Source: Nocardioides sp.
GTDB lineage: Bacteria; Actinomycetota; Actinomycetes; Propionibacteriales; Nocardioidaceae
Reading direction: 5' to 3'
Length of the DNA stretch: 5,099 bases
Assembly (NCBI GenBank): GCA_030452025.1
Contig: JAKDNC010000300.1
Location: 1-5,099 of the forward strand
Part shown: piece by piece, positions 1 to 5,099 of the stretch
Layout: each line of letters starts with the position of its first letter
Numbering within the stretch: position 1 is the stretch's first letter
The notes under the pieces: model-generated
The model's input: the letters and a program-made list of their open reading frames with translations, nothing else
What the model was told of the DNA's origin: nothing
Databases searched by the model: none
Made by a program: the position numbers and the translations under genes

Positions 1-191
1 CCCGTCACCGGACGACTCGCCGGACGGGTCTTACGGGACGGTGATGGCTTGGCGTGTGAAGTTTGGCGATGAATGGCGGCGTTCTGTGATCGCTCGGTGG
101 CGCACTCCCGGCCACAGCGGGGCCCCGCGCTGACACGTGCGAATACTGGTCCAGCGTGTGAGCCTCGGGCGCGGGGAGGGTGCGTGGTGGT

Positions 192-1718
192 TTAGTGTCC
201 GGCGCCGAGCTTGCCGGACATGCGGTTGCGCATGTTTTGGCTGGCCTCGTTGAGGCCGATGACCTCGACGTTCTTGCCGTAGTGGCGGTACTTGTCCTCC
301 ACGGAATCTAGTGCGGCGATGGTCGAGGCATCCCACAGGTGTGAGGTCGTCAGGTCGATGACGATGCGCTGAGGGTCCTCGGCGTACTCGAACTGGGTGT
401 AGAGGTCGTTGGAGGAGGCCCAGAACAGTTCCCCGTCCACGGTGTACCGAGCTACGGCCTGCTCGCCCTCGCCCTTGACGGTGCGCGTGACGGTGGCGAA
501 GTGCGCGACCCTGCGGGCGAAGAGCACCATCGCGGTGAGCACCCCGAGCCCGACGCCGACGGCTAGGTTGTGGGTGGCGACGGTCGCGATGACGGTGACT
601 ACCATGACGATGGTCTCGGACTTGGGCATCATTTTCAGCGTTGAGGGACGGACGGAGTGCCAGTCGAAGGTGGCGATCGACACGAAGATCATCACCGCGA
701 CCAGGGCGGCCATCGGGATCAGCGCCACTACCTCCCCGAGGGACACGGCCAACACCAGGACTAAGACGCCGGCCAGGAAGGTGGAAATCCGGGTGCGGGC
801 CCCGGAGGCCTTGACGTTGATCATGGTCTGCCCGACCATCGCGCAGCCGCCCATTCCGCCGAAGAAGCCGCTGATGATGTTCGCCGCGCCCTGGCCCCAG
901 GACTCGCGGACCTTGTTCGAGCGGGTGTCGGTGATGTCATCGACCAGCTTGGCCGTCATCAGGGATTCCAGCAGCCCGACGAGGGCCATGCCCAGTGCGT
1001 AGGGGGCGACGATCTGGAAGGTCTCCAGGGTGAAGGGCACGTCAGGCAGGAACAGGGTGGGCAGGGCGTCGGGCAGCTGACCCTTGTCCCCGACGGTGGG
1101 CACGTTGAGTGCGAAGACCAGGGCCAGAGCGGTGACAACGATGATCGAGATCAGCGGGGCTGGGACGACCGTGGTGATCCGTGGCAGCAGGTAGATGATC
1201 GCCAGGCCGGCGGCGGTGAGCGGGTAGACCAGCCACGGGACGCCGATCAGGTCTGGTAGCTGGGAGGTGAAGATCAAGATGCCCAAGGCGTTGACGAAGC
1301 CGACCATCACCGACCGGGGGATGAAGCGCATCAGCTTGCCCACCCCGAGCACCCCGAGGATCACCTGGAAGACACCGGCAAGGATGACCGCGACGAGGAA
1401 GTAGTCCAGCCCGTGCGAGGCCATCAGCGGGGCGATCACCAGAGCGGTGGCCGCGGTGGCCGCAGAAATCATCGCCGGCCGCCCACCCAGGAAGGCGATG
1501 GACATGGCCATCGTGGCGGCAGCGAACAGACCCACCTGCGGGTCCACCCCGGCGATCAGCGAGAACGCGATGGCCTCAGGGATCAACGCCAGCGCGACGA
1601 TCAGGCCGGCCAGCACCTCGGTCTTCAGCCAGCGCGGGCGCTTCAGGGTCGCCAGGACGGATTGGCGTTCTTCGGGGGTGGCATTCGCCGGCGGGGCGGT
1701 GTGGATTGTGGTGGACAC
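192..1718 (-). CDS. SulP-family inorganic anion transporter with C-terminal STAS domain
   Basis: This 508-residue protein is a membrane anion transporter of the SulP (SLC26-like) family, whose bacterial members carry sulfate, bicarbonate or C4-dicarboxylates. Many hydrophobic segments cover residues 35-400. The family region is clear: an acidic stretch around ESLMTAKLVDDITD (251-264), then GFFGGMGGCAMVGQ (284-297) and INVKASGART (300-309). The GG(M)xGCAMxGQ form resembles the BicA/YbaR branch more than classical plant-type sulfate carriers, but this does not fix the substrate. After about residue 408 comes a cytoplasmic STAS domain, with DLTTSHLWDAS at 455-465. The length is normal for the family and the gene looks intact. 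It starts with GTG at 1718, preceded by a good GGGAGA ribosome site (complement of 1724-1729), and stops with TAA. It lies downstream of the merR-like gene on the same strand and probably answers to the dyad at 1827-1852. Family assignment is firm; bicarbonate versus sulfate is open. Confidence 0.96.
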   Translation of the reverse strand: MSTTIHTAPPANATPEERQSVLATLKRPRWLKTEVLAGLIVALALIPEAIAFSLIAGVDPQVGLFAAATMAMSIAFLGGRPAMISAATAATALVIAPLMASHGLDYFLVAVILAGVFQVILGVLGVGKLMRFIPRSVMVGFVNALGILIFTSQLPDLIGVPWLVYPLTAAGLAIIYLLPRITTVVPAPLISIIVVTALALVFALNVPTVGDKGQLPDALPTLFLPDVPFTLETFQIVAPYALGMALVGLLESLMTAKLVDDITDTRSNKVRESWGQGAANIISGFFGGMGGCAMVGQTMINVKASGARTRISTFLAGVLVLVLAVSLGEVVALIPMAALVAVMIFVSIATFDWHSVRPSTLKMMPKSETIVMVVTVIATVATHNLAVGVGLGVLTAMVLFARRVAHFATVTRTVKGEGEQAVARYTVDGELFWASSNDLYTQFEYAEDPQRIVIDLTTSHLWDASTIAALDSVEDKYRHYGKNVEVIGLNEASQNMRNRMSGKLGAGH

Positions 1719-1775
1719 GCAGGTCTCCCATCAGGTCGTGAACAAGAAGGACCCCGGCCTTACGAGGCAGCCCGG

Positions 1776-1790
1776 CCGCCCAAGGGGCGG
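1776..1790 (-). other. GC-rich hairpin in the transporter's 5' leader
   Basis: CCGCCC (1776-1781) and GGGCGG (1785-1790) are perfect complements around a 3-base loop. In the minus-strand transcript this would fold about 60 bases upstream of the GTG start of the SulP gene, between the MerR-type operator and the ribosome site. No U-run follows it in the minus direction, so it does not look like an intrinsic terminator. It could stabilise the leader or affect translation, but it may simply reflect the high GC content. Confidence 0.3.
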
Positions 1791-1826
1791 GGCATCAGGT
1801 AGTCACCGGGAAAAGTTTCGACACTA

Positions 1827-1852
1827 ACTCTACCCTAACGTGAGGGTAGAGT
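1827..1852 (-). promoter_or_regulatory. MerR-type operator/promoter dyad for the SulP gene
   Basis: ACTCTACCCT (1827-1836) and AGGGTAGAGT (1843-1852) are perfect 10-base inverted arms. The centre AACGTG itself contains ACGT, so 12 of 13 base pairs of the 26-base dyad are symmetric. MerR-family regulators bind such dyads inside promoters with an unusually long spacer and activate by untwisting the DNA. The site lies 42 bases after the merR-like stop codon and 108 bases before the transporter start, so the transporter is the obvious target. On the minus strand AGACTC could be the -35 box, and AGTTAG or nearby bases at the far edge of the dyad the -10 box, but neither is a strong match. The operator call rests on the symmetry and the neighbour; the exact promoter elements are uncertain. 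Confidence 0.75.
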
Positions 1853-1894
1853 CTGGCTGCTGGCCCACCTCGCTCCGCCAGCGGGGGGGCAGGT

Positions 1895-2245
1895 TTAGTC
1901 GTGGACGCGGTCCTGCAGGGCGTCGATGAGCTCGTCGGCTTGGCGCAGTTTGCGGGCCATCTTCTCCCGGGCCACCCGGACCCTTTCCAAGTACGCGGCA
2001 GTGGCCTCGACCGGTTCCTTGGCCTCCAGAATGGCGAGGATCTCGGCGGTCTCCTCCAGGCTGAATCCCAGCGGAGTGATCCGCCGGACGTAGTTGAGCC
2101 GCTCGACGTCGGCCTGGGTGTAGAGCCGAAATCCGCCCTCACTGCGGGCCGAGGGCGGCGCCAGCCCTACATTGTCGTAGTGGCGGATAGTGCGCATCGA
2201 CAGCCCGGTGCGTTCGGCGACCTCACCGATCTGCATCGTGTCCAT
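1895..2245 (-). CDS. MerR-family transcriptional regulator (small, cysteine-free)
   Basis: From the ATG at 2245 the protein has 116 residues. The winged helix-turn-helix of the MerR family is plain: MQIGEVAERTGLSMRTIRHYD (4-24) is the helix-turn-helix, NVGLAPPSARSEGGFRLY (25-42) the wing, and the second helical pair runs over 45-70. Residues 75-112 are charged and helical, as expected of the antiparallel coiled coil that forms the dimer. Almost nothing follows the coiled coil, so there is no separate ligand-binding domain of the BmrR/TipA kind. The protein has no cysteine, which argues against metal-thiolate or iron-sulfur sensing as in MerR, CueR or SoxR. The gene lies upstream of the SulP transporter on the same strand, with a MerR-like dyad between them. 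A GTG start at 2269 (124 residues, preceded by GGAAGGG) is possible but adds residues that are not typical of the family. The effector is unknown. Confidence 0.94.
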   Translation of the reverse strand: MDTMQIGEVAERTGLSMRTIRHYDNVGLAPPSARSEGGFRLYTQADVERLNYVRRITPLGFSLEETAEILAILEAKEPVEATAAYLERVRVAREKMARKLRQADELIDALQDRVHD

Positions 2246-2251
2246 GTCTTG

Positions 2252-2256
2252 CTCCT
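2252..2256 (-). promoter_or_regulatory. Ribosome binding site that favours the 2245 start of the merR-like gene
   Basis: Read on the minus strand this is AGGAG, separated by six bases from the ATG at 2245. It supports that start over the in-frame GTG at 2269 and the ATG at 2236. The GTG also has a purine-rich stretch upstream, so the longer form is not excluded. Confidence 0.55.
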
Positions 2257-2304
2257 GCGCTTGCCCCACTGCTTCACCCTTCCACTAGCCCTTGCTCGCC
2301 ATGA

Positions 2305-2320
2305 CGCCTGAACGCAGGCG
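2305..2320. repeat. Perfect 6-base-pair inverted repeat upstream of the merR-like gene
   Basis: CGCCTG (2305-2310) and CAGGCG (2315-2320) are perfect complements around AACG. The repeat lies 60 bases upstream of the chosen merR start, where a promoter or operator could be. It does not resemble the ACTCTACCCT dyad at 1827-1852, so it is not an obvious second site for the same regulator. There is no T-run beside it on either strand. Confidence 0.35.
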
Positions 2321-2560
2321 CCCGCGTTCTGCCGCCCGGCAAGCAGGCACCAACTCTACCGCTACGTCACAGTCGCGCTCAGAGTCGGCCCCAGATTACG
2401 TCGACGCGGATAGTTCAAGGCGAAAGCGCTTCGCGCCAAGCAATCGCCGCCCTTCCACAAGGTGGCAAGCTGGTGGCGCCTCAAGAATCTACAGCTTTAC
2501 GCGACGCCGCGTTTGGTGACTACGGCGCCGGCACGAGCTGGGTCGACGGGAGGCCCATGG

Positions 2561-2625
2561 TGTCTCGTAAAGTCGTCGCACCGCGTTCTGTCTCAGACCT
2601 TCCGGTGAATGTGCTTTATGAGGCA
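2561..2625. repeat. Bipartite inverted repeat: candidate transposon left end and/or resolvase res site
   Basis: TGTCTCGTAAAG (2561-2572) recurs in inverted form as CTTTATGAGGCA (2614-2625), with 10 of 12 positions matching. In both copies CACCG follows at the same offset (2579-2583, and complement of 2603-2607), giving 15 of 23 matches overall. Between them TGTCTC recurs at 2589-2594, exactly 28 bases after the first copy, inside the small dyad GTCT-C-AGAC (2590-2598). TGTCTCGTA fits TGTCYNNTA, the half-site consensus of Tn3/gamma-delta resolvases, and the inverted copy misses by one base. Ends of Tn7/Mu/Tn402/Tn552-type elements also begin with TGT. The location just before the resolvase gene suits either role. 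The half-site spacing does not reproduce a canonical three-site res, so the exact layout is inferred. Confidence 0.55.
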
Positions 2626-2635
2626 TGATGTCGTC

Positions 2636-3235
2636 ATGAGACTTCTGGGGTACACGCGGGTGTCGACGGCGGGGCAGGACCCGGCGCTGCAGCTTGACGC
2701 TCTTCTTGCGGCAGGGGTGCAGAAGCGGGATGTGTTCTCGGACGTAACGTCCGGGGCGAAGAGCGCGGCGGAGCGTCCGGGCATGAAGAAGCTCCTGGCC
2801 TATGCGGAGCCTGAGGACACGGTGGTGGTCTGGCGGATCGATCGACTGGGCCGGTCGCTCATCGATGTGCTCAACACCGTGAACCTGCTCCGGGATCGCG
2901 GCGTGAAGATCCGGTCGGTCTCCGACGGGATCGATCCTGAGACGTCGTCGGGTCGGCTCATGCTCGGTATGCTGGCAACGCTAGCGGAGTACGAACGCGA
3001 GCTGATCACCGAGCGTGTCAACGCGGGGATCGCAGCAGCCCGCGCTCAGGGCACGAAGTTCGGCCGGCCGCCCGTGAATCCCGAGGTCGTGGATCGCAAA
3101 CTGGCGATCGCTGCCGAAGAGAGAGCGAAGGGTTGCACCGCTGAGGGGGCGGCGCGCCTGGTGGGGTGGTCTCGGGCGACGCTGTACCGCCACCAGCGGG
3201 ACGCTGCCGCTCGCGAGAGCATCGCGCAGGCGTGA
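2636..3235 (+). CDS. Serine recombinase, resolvase/invertase family
   Basis: This 199-residue protein is a small serine recombinase that would resolve transposition cointegrates by recombination at a res site. The N-terminal catalytic domain has GYTRVST at 5-11, with the nucleophile S10 and the partner R8. R47 (AAERPG) and VWRIDRLGRS (65-74, giving R67 and R70) supply the other active-site arginines. LGMLATLAEYERELITER (110-127) begins the long dimer helix. GTKFGRPP (139-146) is the usual hinge before the DNA-binding domain, and 166-186 (AARLVGWSRATLYRH at its end) is the C-terminal helix-turn-helix. Length and order are normal, with no missing catalytic residue. I chose the ATG at 2636 because the family begins only a few residues before the GYTRVS motif; in-frame ATGs at 2609 and 2618 would add nine or six atypical residues. 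GAGG at 2620-2623 is a distant ribosome site. The transposase gene follows after one base. Resolvase is likelier than invertase given the neighbours. Confidence 0.94.
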   Translation: MRLLGYTRVSTAGQDPALQLDALLAAGVQKRDVFSDVTSGAKSAAERPGMKKLLAYAEPEDTVVVWRIDRLGRSLIDVLNTVNLLRDRGVKIRSVSDGIDPETSSGRLMLGMLATLAEYERELITERVNAGIAAARAQGTKFGRPPVNPEVVDRKLAIAAEERAKGCTAEGAARLVGWSRATLYRHQRDAAARESIAQA

Positions 3236-3236
3236 C

Positions 3237-4631
3237 ATGGACGGGTCGCAGAAGTGGAAGATTCTGCGGCTCCACGTCGAAGACGGCATCCCGCTGGCGA
3301 GTCTCGCGCGGGAGGCCGGGGTGGGAGAGCGAACGCTCTCGCGTTGGCACAGCCTCTACCGGGCTGGTGGCATCTCGGCTCTTGAGCGGGCACAGCGCGC
3401 CGATGCTGGCGTGCGGCGCACCGCGCCTGAGCTGGTGGCTTTCGTGGAGCACCTGGCTCTGACCAAGCCCCGCCCCAGCATCGCGACACTGCACCGCCTG
3501 ACCGCAGCCGAGGCCGCACGAAGAAGCGTGAGTACGCCGAGCTACGCGACGGTGCGGTCGATCGTGCAGGCACTGGATCCCGGGATGGTGACGCTCGCTC
3601 TCGAGGGGCCAGCATCCTACCGGGACCGCCATGAGCTCGTCTTCCGCCACCGCGCTGAGCGTCCCAATGCCCTGTGGCAGGTCGACCACACCGAGCTCGA
3701 CATCCTCATCAAGGACCCCAGCGGGAGACCATCCAGGCCGTGGCTGACCACGGTCATGGATGACTACTCGCGGGCGATCTGCGGGTACATGGTCTTCGAG
3801 GGCGCGCCCTCGGCGATGAACACCGCGCTGGCGTTGCGCCAAGCGATCTGGCCCAAGAGTGACCCCGCCTGGCCGATCTGCGGCATCCCAGACGTCCTCT
3901 ACGTCGACCACGGCAGCGACTTCACCAGCCATCACCTCGAGTACACCGCGATCGCGTTGAAGATCCGAATCATCCACTCCACGGTCGCCCGCCCCCAGGG
4001 AAGAGGAAAGATCGAGCGGTTCTTCCACACCGTCAACACCGAACTGCTCGCGACCCTGCCCGGGCGCCTCACCCCTGGAAACCCACATCCAGTGCCGGTG
4101 CTGGTCCTTCCTGGTCTCGACCGGGCCGTCGGGGAGTTCGTCGGCCAGTACAACCAGCGCACGCACACCGCGATCCGCACGAGCCCAAAGGCGGCCTGGA
4201 TCGCTGAGGGATGGCTGCCGCGACTACCCGAGAGTCTCGAGGAGCTCGACGGGCTGCTTCTGCGGGTCTCCAAGCATCGCACCGTCCAGCGCGACGGGAT
4301 CCACTTCCAAGGCCAGCGCTACCTCTCGCCCACGCTCGCCTCGTTCGTCGGACGCACGGTCACCATCCGCTACGACCCCCGGGACCTGTCCGAGATCCGT
4401 GTCCACGACCACGACACCTTCGTGTGCACAGCGATCGACGAAGCCCACCCCAACCAGCGCTACAGCCTCCACGACATCGAAACCGCCCGACGAGCCCGCC
4501 GCCGGCAGCTACGCAAGGACATCAACGACCGCATCCCCACGACTCCACGACCCCCTTACGATGCGCCCACGCCGCCCGCTCCCGCGCGACGGCCCAGGAA
4601 GCGCCTGAAGACCTACGAAGAGGACGAGTAG
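3237..4631 (+). CDS. DD35E transposase, TniA/TnsB/MuA-like (Tn552 p480-like)
   Basis: The 464-residue product would bind the transposon ends and carry out the cutting and joining steps. Residues 8-58 form an N-terminal helix-turn-helix (LASLAREAGVGERTLSRW), with a second predicted DNA-binding segment at about 60-115. The retroviral-integrase fold runs over about 140-320. Its catalytic triad is D150 (LWQVDHTELD), D224 (YVDHGSDF) and E260 (GRGKIERFF). Exactly 35 residues separate D224 and E260, the classic DD35E spacing. Residues 338-400 (SKHRTVQRDGIHFQGQRY, then VTIRYDPRDLSEIRV) match the Mu-transposase C-terminal beta-barrel. The tail (415-464) is rich in Arg and Pro and ends in acidic EEDE; in TnsB and MuA the C-terminus contacts the ATPase partner. 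The length is close to that of Tn552 p480. The ATG lies one base after the resolvase stop with a weak AGG in front, so translation is probably coupled. The gene looks intact. A simple IS481/IS3 transposase is less likely because of the C-terminal domain and the ATPase neighbour. Confidence 0.95.
   Translation: MDGSQKWKILRLHVEDGIPLASLAREAGVGERTLSRWHSLYRAGGISALERAQRADAGVRRTAPELVAFVEHLALTKPRPSIATLHRLTAAEAARRSVSTPSYATVRSIVQALDPGMVTLALEGPASYRDRHELVFRHRAERPNALWQVDHTELDILIKDPSGRPSRPWLTTVMDDYSRAICGYMVFEGAPSAMNTALALRQAIWPKSDPAWPICGIPDVLYVDHGSDFTSHHLEYTAIALKIRIIHSTVARPQGRGKIERFFHTVNTELLATLPGRLTPGNPHPVPVLVLPGLDRAVGEFVGQYNQRTHTAIRTSPKAAWIAEGWLPRLPESLEELDGLLLRVSKHRTVQRDGIHFQGQRYLSPTLASFVGRTVTIRYDPRDLSEIRVHDHDTFVCTAIDEAHPNQRYSLHDIETARRARRRQLRKDINDRIPTTPRPPYDAPTPPAPARRPRKRLKTYEEDE
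4618..4623 (+). promoter_or_regulatory. Ribosome binding site for the ATPase gene, inside the transposase end
   Basis: AAGAGG lies eight bases before the ATG at 4632 and is part of the codons for the transposase's final acidic residues. The transposase stop (4629-4631) touches the ATPase start with no gap, so the two proteins are probably made in linked amounts. Confidence 0.7.
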
Positions 4632-5099
4632 ATGAACCGCGACTTCATCGTCACCAAGGAACACCGCCGCTTCACCGAGTTCGCCGGCACCATCCGCAAG
4701 GACGTCACCATCGGCATCTGCCACGGCGAGGCCGGCGTCGGCAAGACGCAGTCCGCCCGCCGGTACGCCCACTGGGACACCCTCGAACCCTTCATCCAGG
4801 CCTGGGGGCCACGCAGCGAGGCCGACCTAAAGCACTACGCCGCCGCCCACCGCTCCCGCACCGTGTTCTACACCCCCGAGGTCCTCGCCAAGCACCGCGA
4901 TCTCATGCGCGATATCGAGTTCTACCGCGGGAAGGTCGGAGTCCTGATCTACGAGCACCTCTGCGCGATCGGGAAGATCACGACCACCGACGTTCCCCGC
5001 ACCATCGACTTCACCGAACTGATCATCATTGACGAGGCCGAACGACTCACGCCGACCTCACTCGAACTCCTCCGAGACCTCCACGACCGCCACCACGTC
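4632..5099 (+). CDS. AAA+ ATPase, TniB/TnsC/MuB-like transposition protein (5' part only)
   Basis: The frame is open from the ATG at 4632 to the window edge, giving 156 residues with no stop. GEAGVGKT (32-39) is the Walker A P-loop, and LIIIDEAERL (130-139) is the Walker B strand with D134 and E135. The spacing between them suits an AAA+ ATPase. Its position directly after a DD35E transposase identifies it as the transposition helper: in MuB, TnsC and TniB such proteins coat target DNA in an ATP-dependent way, recruit and activate the transposase, and give target immunity. Only about 31 residues precede the P-loop, so the N-terminal DNA-binding domain found in MuB is absent. Sensor 1, the arginine finger and the C-terminus lie beyond the window. 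An IstB-type helper is a less likely alternative given this type of transposase. The truncation is only the window edge; there is no sign that the gene is broken. Confidence 0.93.
   Translation, partial: MNRDFIVTKEHRRFTEFAGTIRKDVTIGICHGEAGVGKTQSARRYAHWDTLEPFIQAWGPRSEADLKHYAAAHRSRTVFYTPEVLAKHRDLMRDIEFYRGKVGVLIYEHLCAIGKITTTDVPRTIDFTELIIIDEAERLTPTSLELLRDLHDRHHV

Larger units (their letters stand above)
2246..2560. other. Intergenic stretch with no convincing gene
   Basis: These 315 bases separate the minus-strand merR-like gene from the plus-strand transposon region, and should hold the merR promoter, which I could not locate. Short open frames exist but none looks like a gene. A 75-codon frame at 2292-2519 encodes an Arg/Ser-rich, low-complexity product with no family motif. 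Another plus-strand frame stays open from about 2305 to the TGA at 2626-2628 and reads more like protein near its end (GDYGAGTSWVDGRPMVS), but it has no good start. It could be a remnant of a gene cut by insertion. The base composition looks less regular than in the coding parts. Confidence 0.5.
2561..5099 (+). mobile_element. Left part of a Tn552/Tn402/Mu-like transposon (right end outside the window)
   Basis: Three plus-strand genes, with gaps of one base and zero bases, encode a serine resolvase, a DD35E transposase with a Mu-type C-terminal domain, and an AAA+ ATPase. This is the core set of transposons such as Tn552 (resolvase, p480, p271) and Tn402/Tn5053 (TniA, TniB and a resolvase). 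The left boundary is placed at the TGT of the inverted repeat at 2561, with 2556-2560 (CATGG) as the possible 5-base target duplication. This boundary is a guess until the matching right end is seen. The right end, any TniQ-like protein and any cargo lie beyond 5099. Confidence 0.65.

Noticed and set aside
1..191. Inverted arms CCCGTC (1-6)/GACGGG (23-28) and a GCGGGGCCCCGC palindrome (117-128) downstream of SulP, considered as terminators; also a minus-strand open frame at 31-336
   Set aside because: Neither structure has a T-run on the minus strand. The open frame overlaps the SulP STAS region in another frame and has an Arg/Pro-rich product without a motif. No gene or clear terminator can be supported here.
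409..1002. A 197-codon plus-strand open frame inside the SulP gene
   Set aside because: It is antisense to well-conserved SulP transmembrane segments, and its Thr/Ala/Ser-rich product has no recognisable domain.
1413..1827. Two plus-strand open frames opposite the SulP start
   Set aside because: Both are antisense to the first membrane segments of SulP, and their products show no motif.
1859..1882. GCTGGC/GCCAGC arms after the merR-like stop, considered as a terminator
   Set aside because: The loop is 12 bases with inner mismatches and no T-run follows on the minus strand, so there is no support for an intrinsic terminator.
2593..2784. A minus-strand 63-codon frame over the resolvase start
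   Set aside because: It is antisense to the resolvase catalytic motif, with no ribosome site or family resemblance.
3325..3340. Perfect 7-base inverted arms GAGAGCG-AA-CGCTCTC inside the transposase gene
   Set aside because: The loop is only two bases, and the codons belong to the helix-turn-helix (GERTLSR). It is more likely a codon-driven coincidence than an internal operator.
3018..4166. A 382-codon open frame on the minus strand
   Set aside because: It lies antisense to the resolvase end and the transposase, whose motifs and catalytic triad are clear. Its product shows no family motif and is rich in Arg, Gly and Val, typical of an antisense shadow in high-GC DNA.
4211..5032. A 273-codon plus-strand open frame overlapping the transposase end and the ATPase
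   Set aside because: Its product is an Arg/His/Pro-rich low-complexity string. The Walker A and B motifs are in another frame starting at 4632, which is the real gene.

Overview
The window is high-GC DNA with GTG starts and closely packed genes. This points to an actinobacterium, but I cannot name a genus. It has two halves. Positions 1-2245 hold a minus-strand regulator and transporter pair. Positions from about 2561 to 5099 hold the left part of a plus-strand transposon of the Tn552/Tn402/Tn7/Mu type, which runs off the right edge. I saw no tRNA, rRNA or CRISPR array.

Left half: a small cysteine-free MerR-family regulator (1895-2245, minus) lies just upstream of a SulP-family anion transporter (192-1718, minus). 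The 176-base gap between them contains a nearly perfect 26-base dyad (1827-1852), a convincing MerR-type operator, and then a leader of about 100 bases with a GC-rich hairpin. The simplest reading is that the MerR protein controls the transporter from this site. The anion (sulfate, bicarbonate or another) and the inducer cannot be read from the sequence.

Middle: 2246-2560 has no convincing gene. At 2561-2625 there is a bipartite inverted repeat whose outer motif, TGTCTCGTA, fits the half-site consensus of Tn3-type resolvases. It also starts with the TGT typical of this transposon class. It may be the transposon's left end, the resolvase's res/operator site, or both.

Right half: three tightly spaced plus-strand genes encode a serine resolvase (2636-3235), a DD35E transposase with a Mu-type C-terminal domain (3237-4631), and the beginning of an AAA+ ATPase (4632-5099, cut by the window edge). 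The transposase would cut and join the ends, the ATPase would select the target and activate the transposase, and the resolvase would separate cointegrates formed by replicative transposition. A TniQ/TnsD-type target selector, any cargo and the right end would all lie beyond the window. Nothing visible amounts to a wholly new system; the most interesting open points are the end/res region and whatever follows the ATPase.
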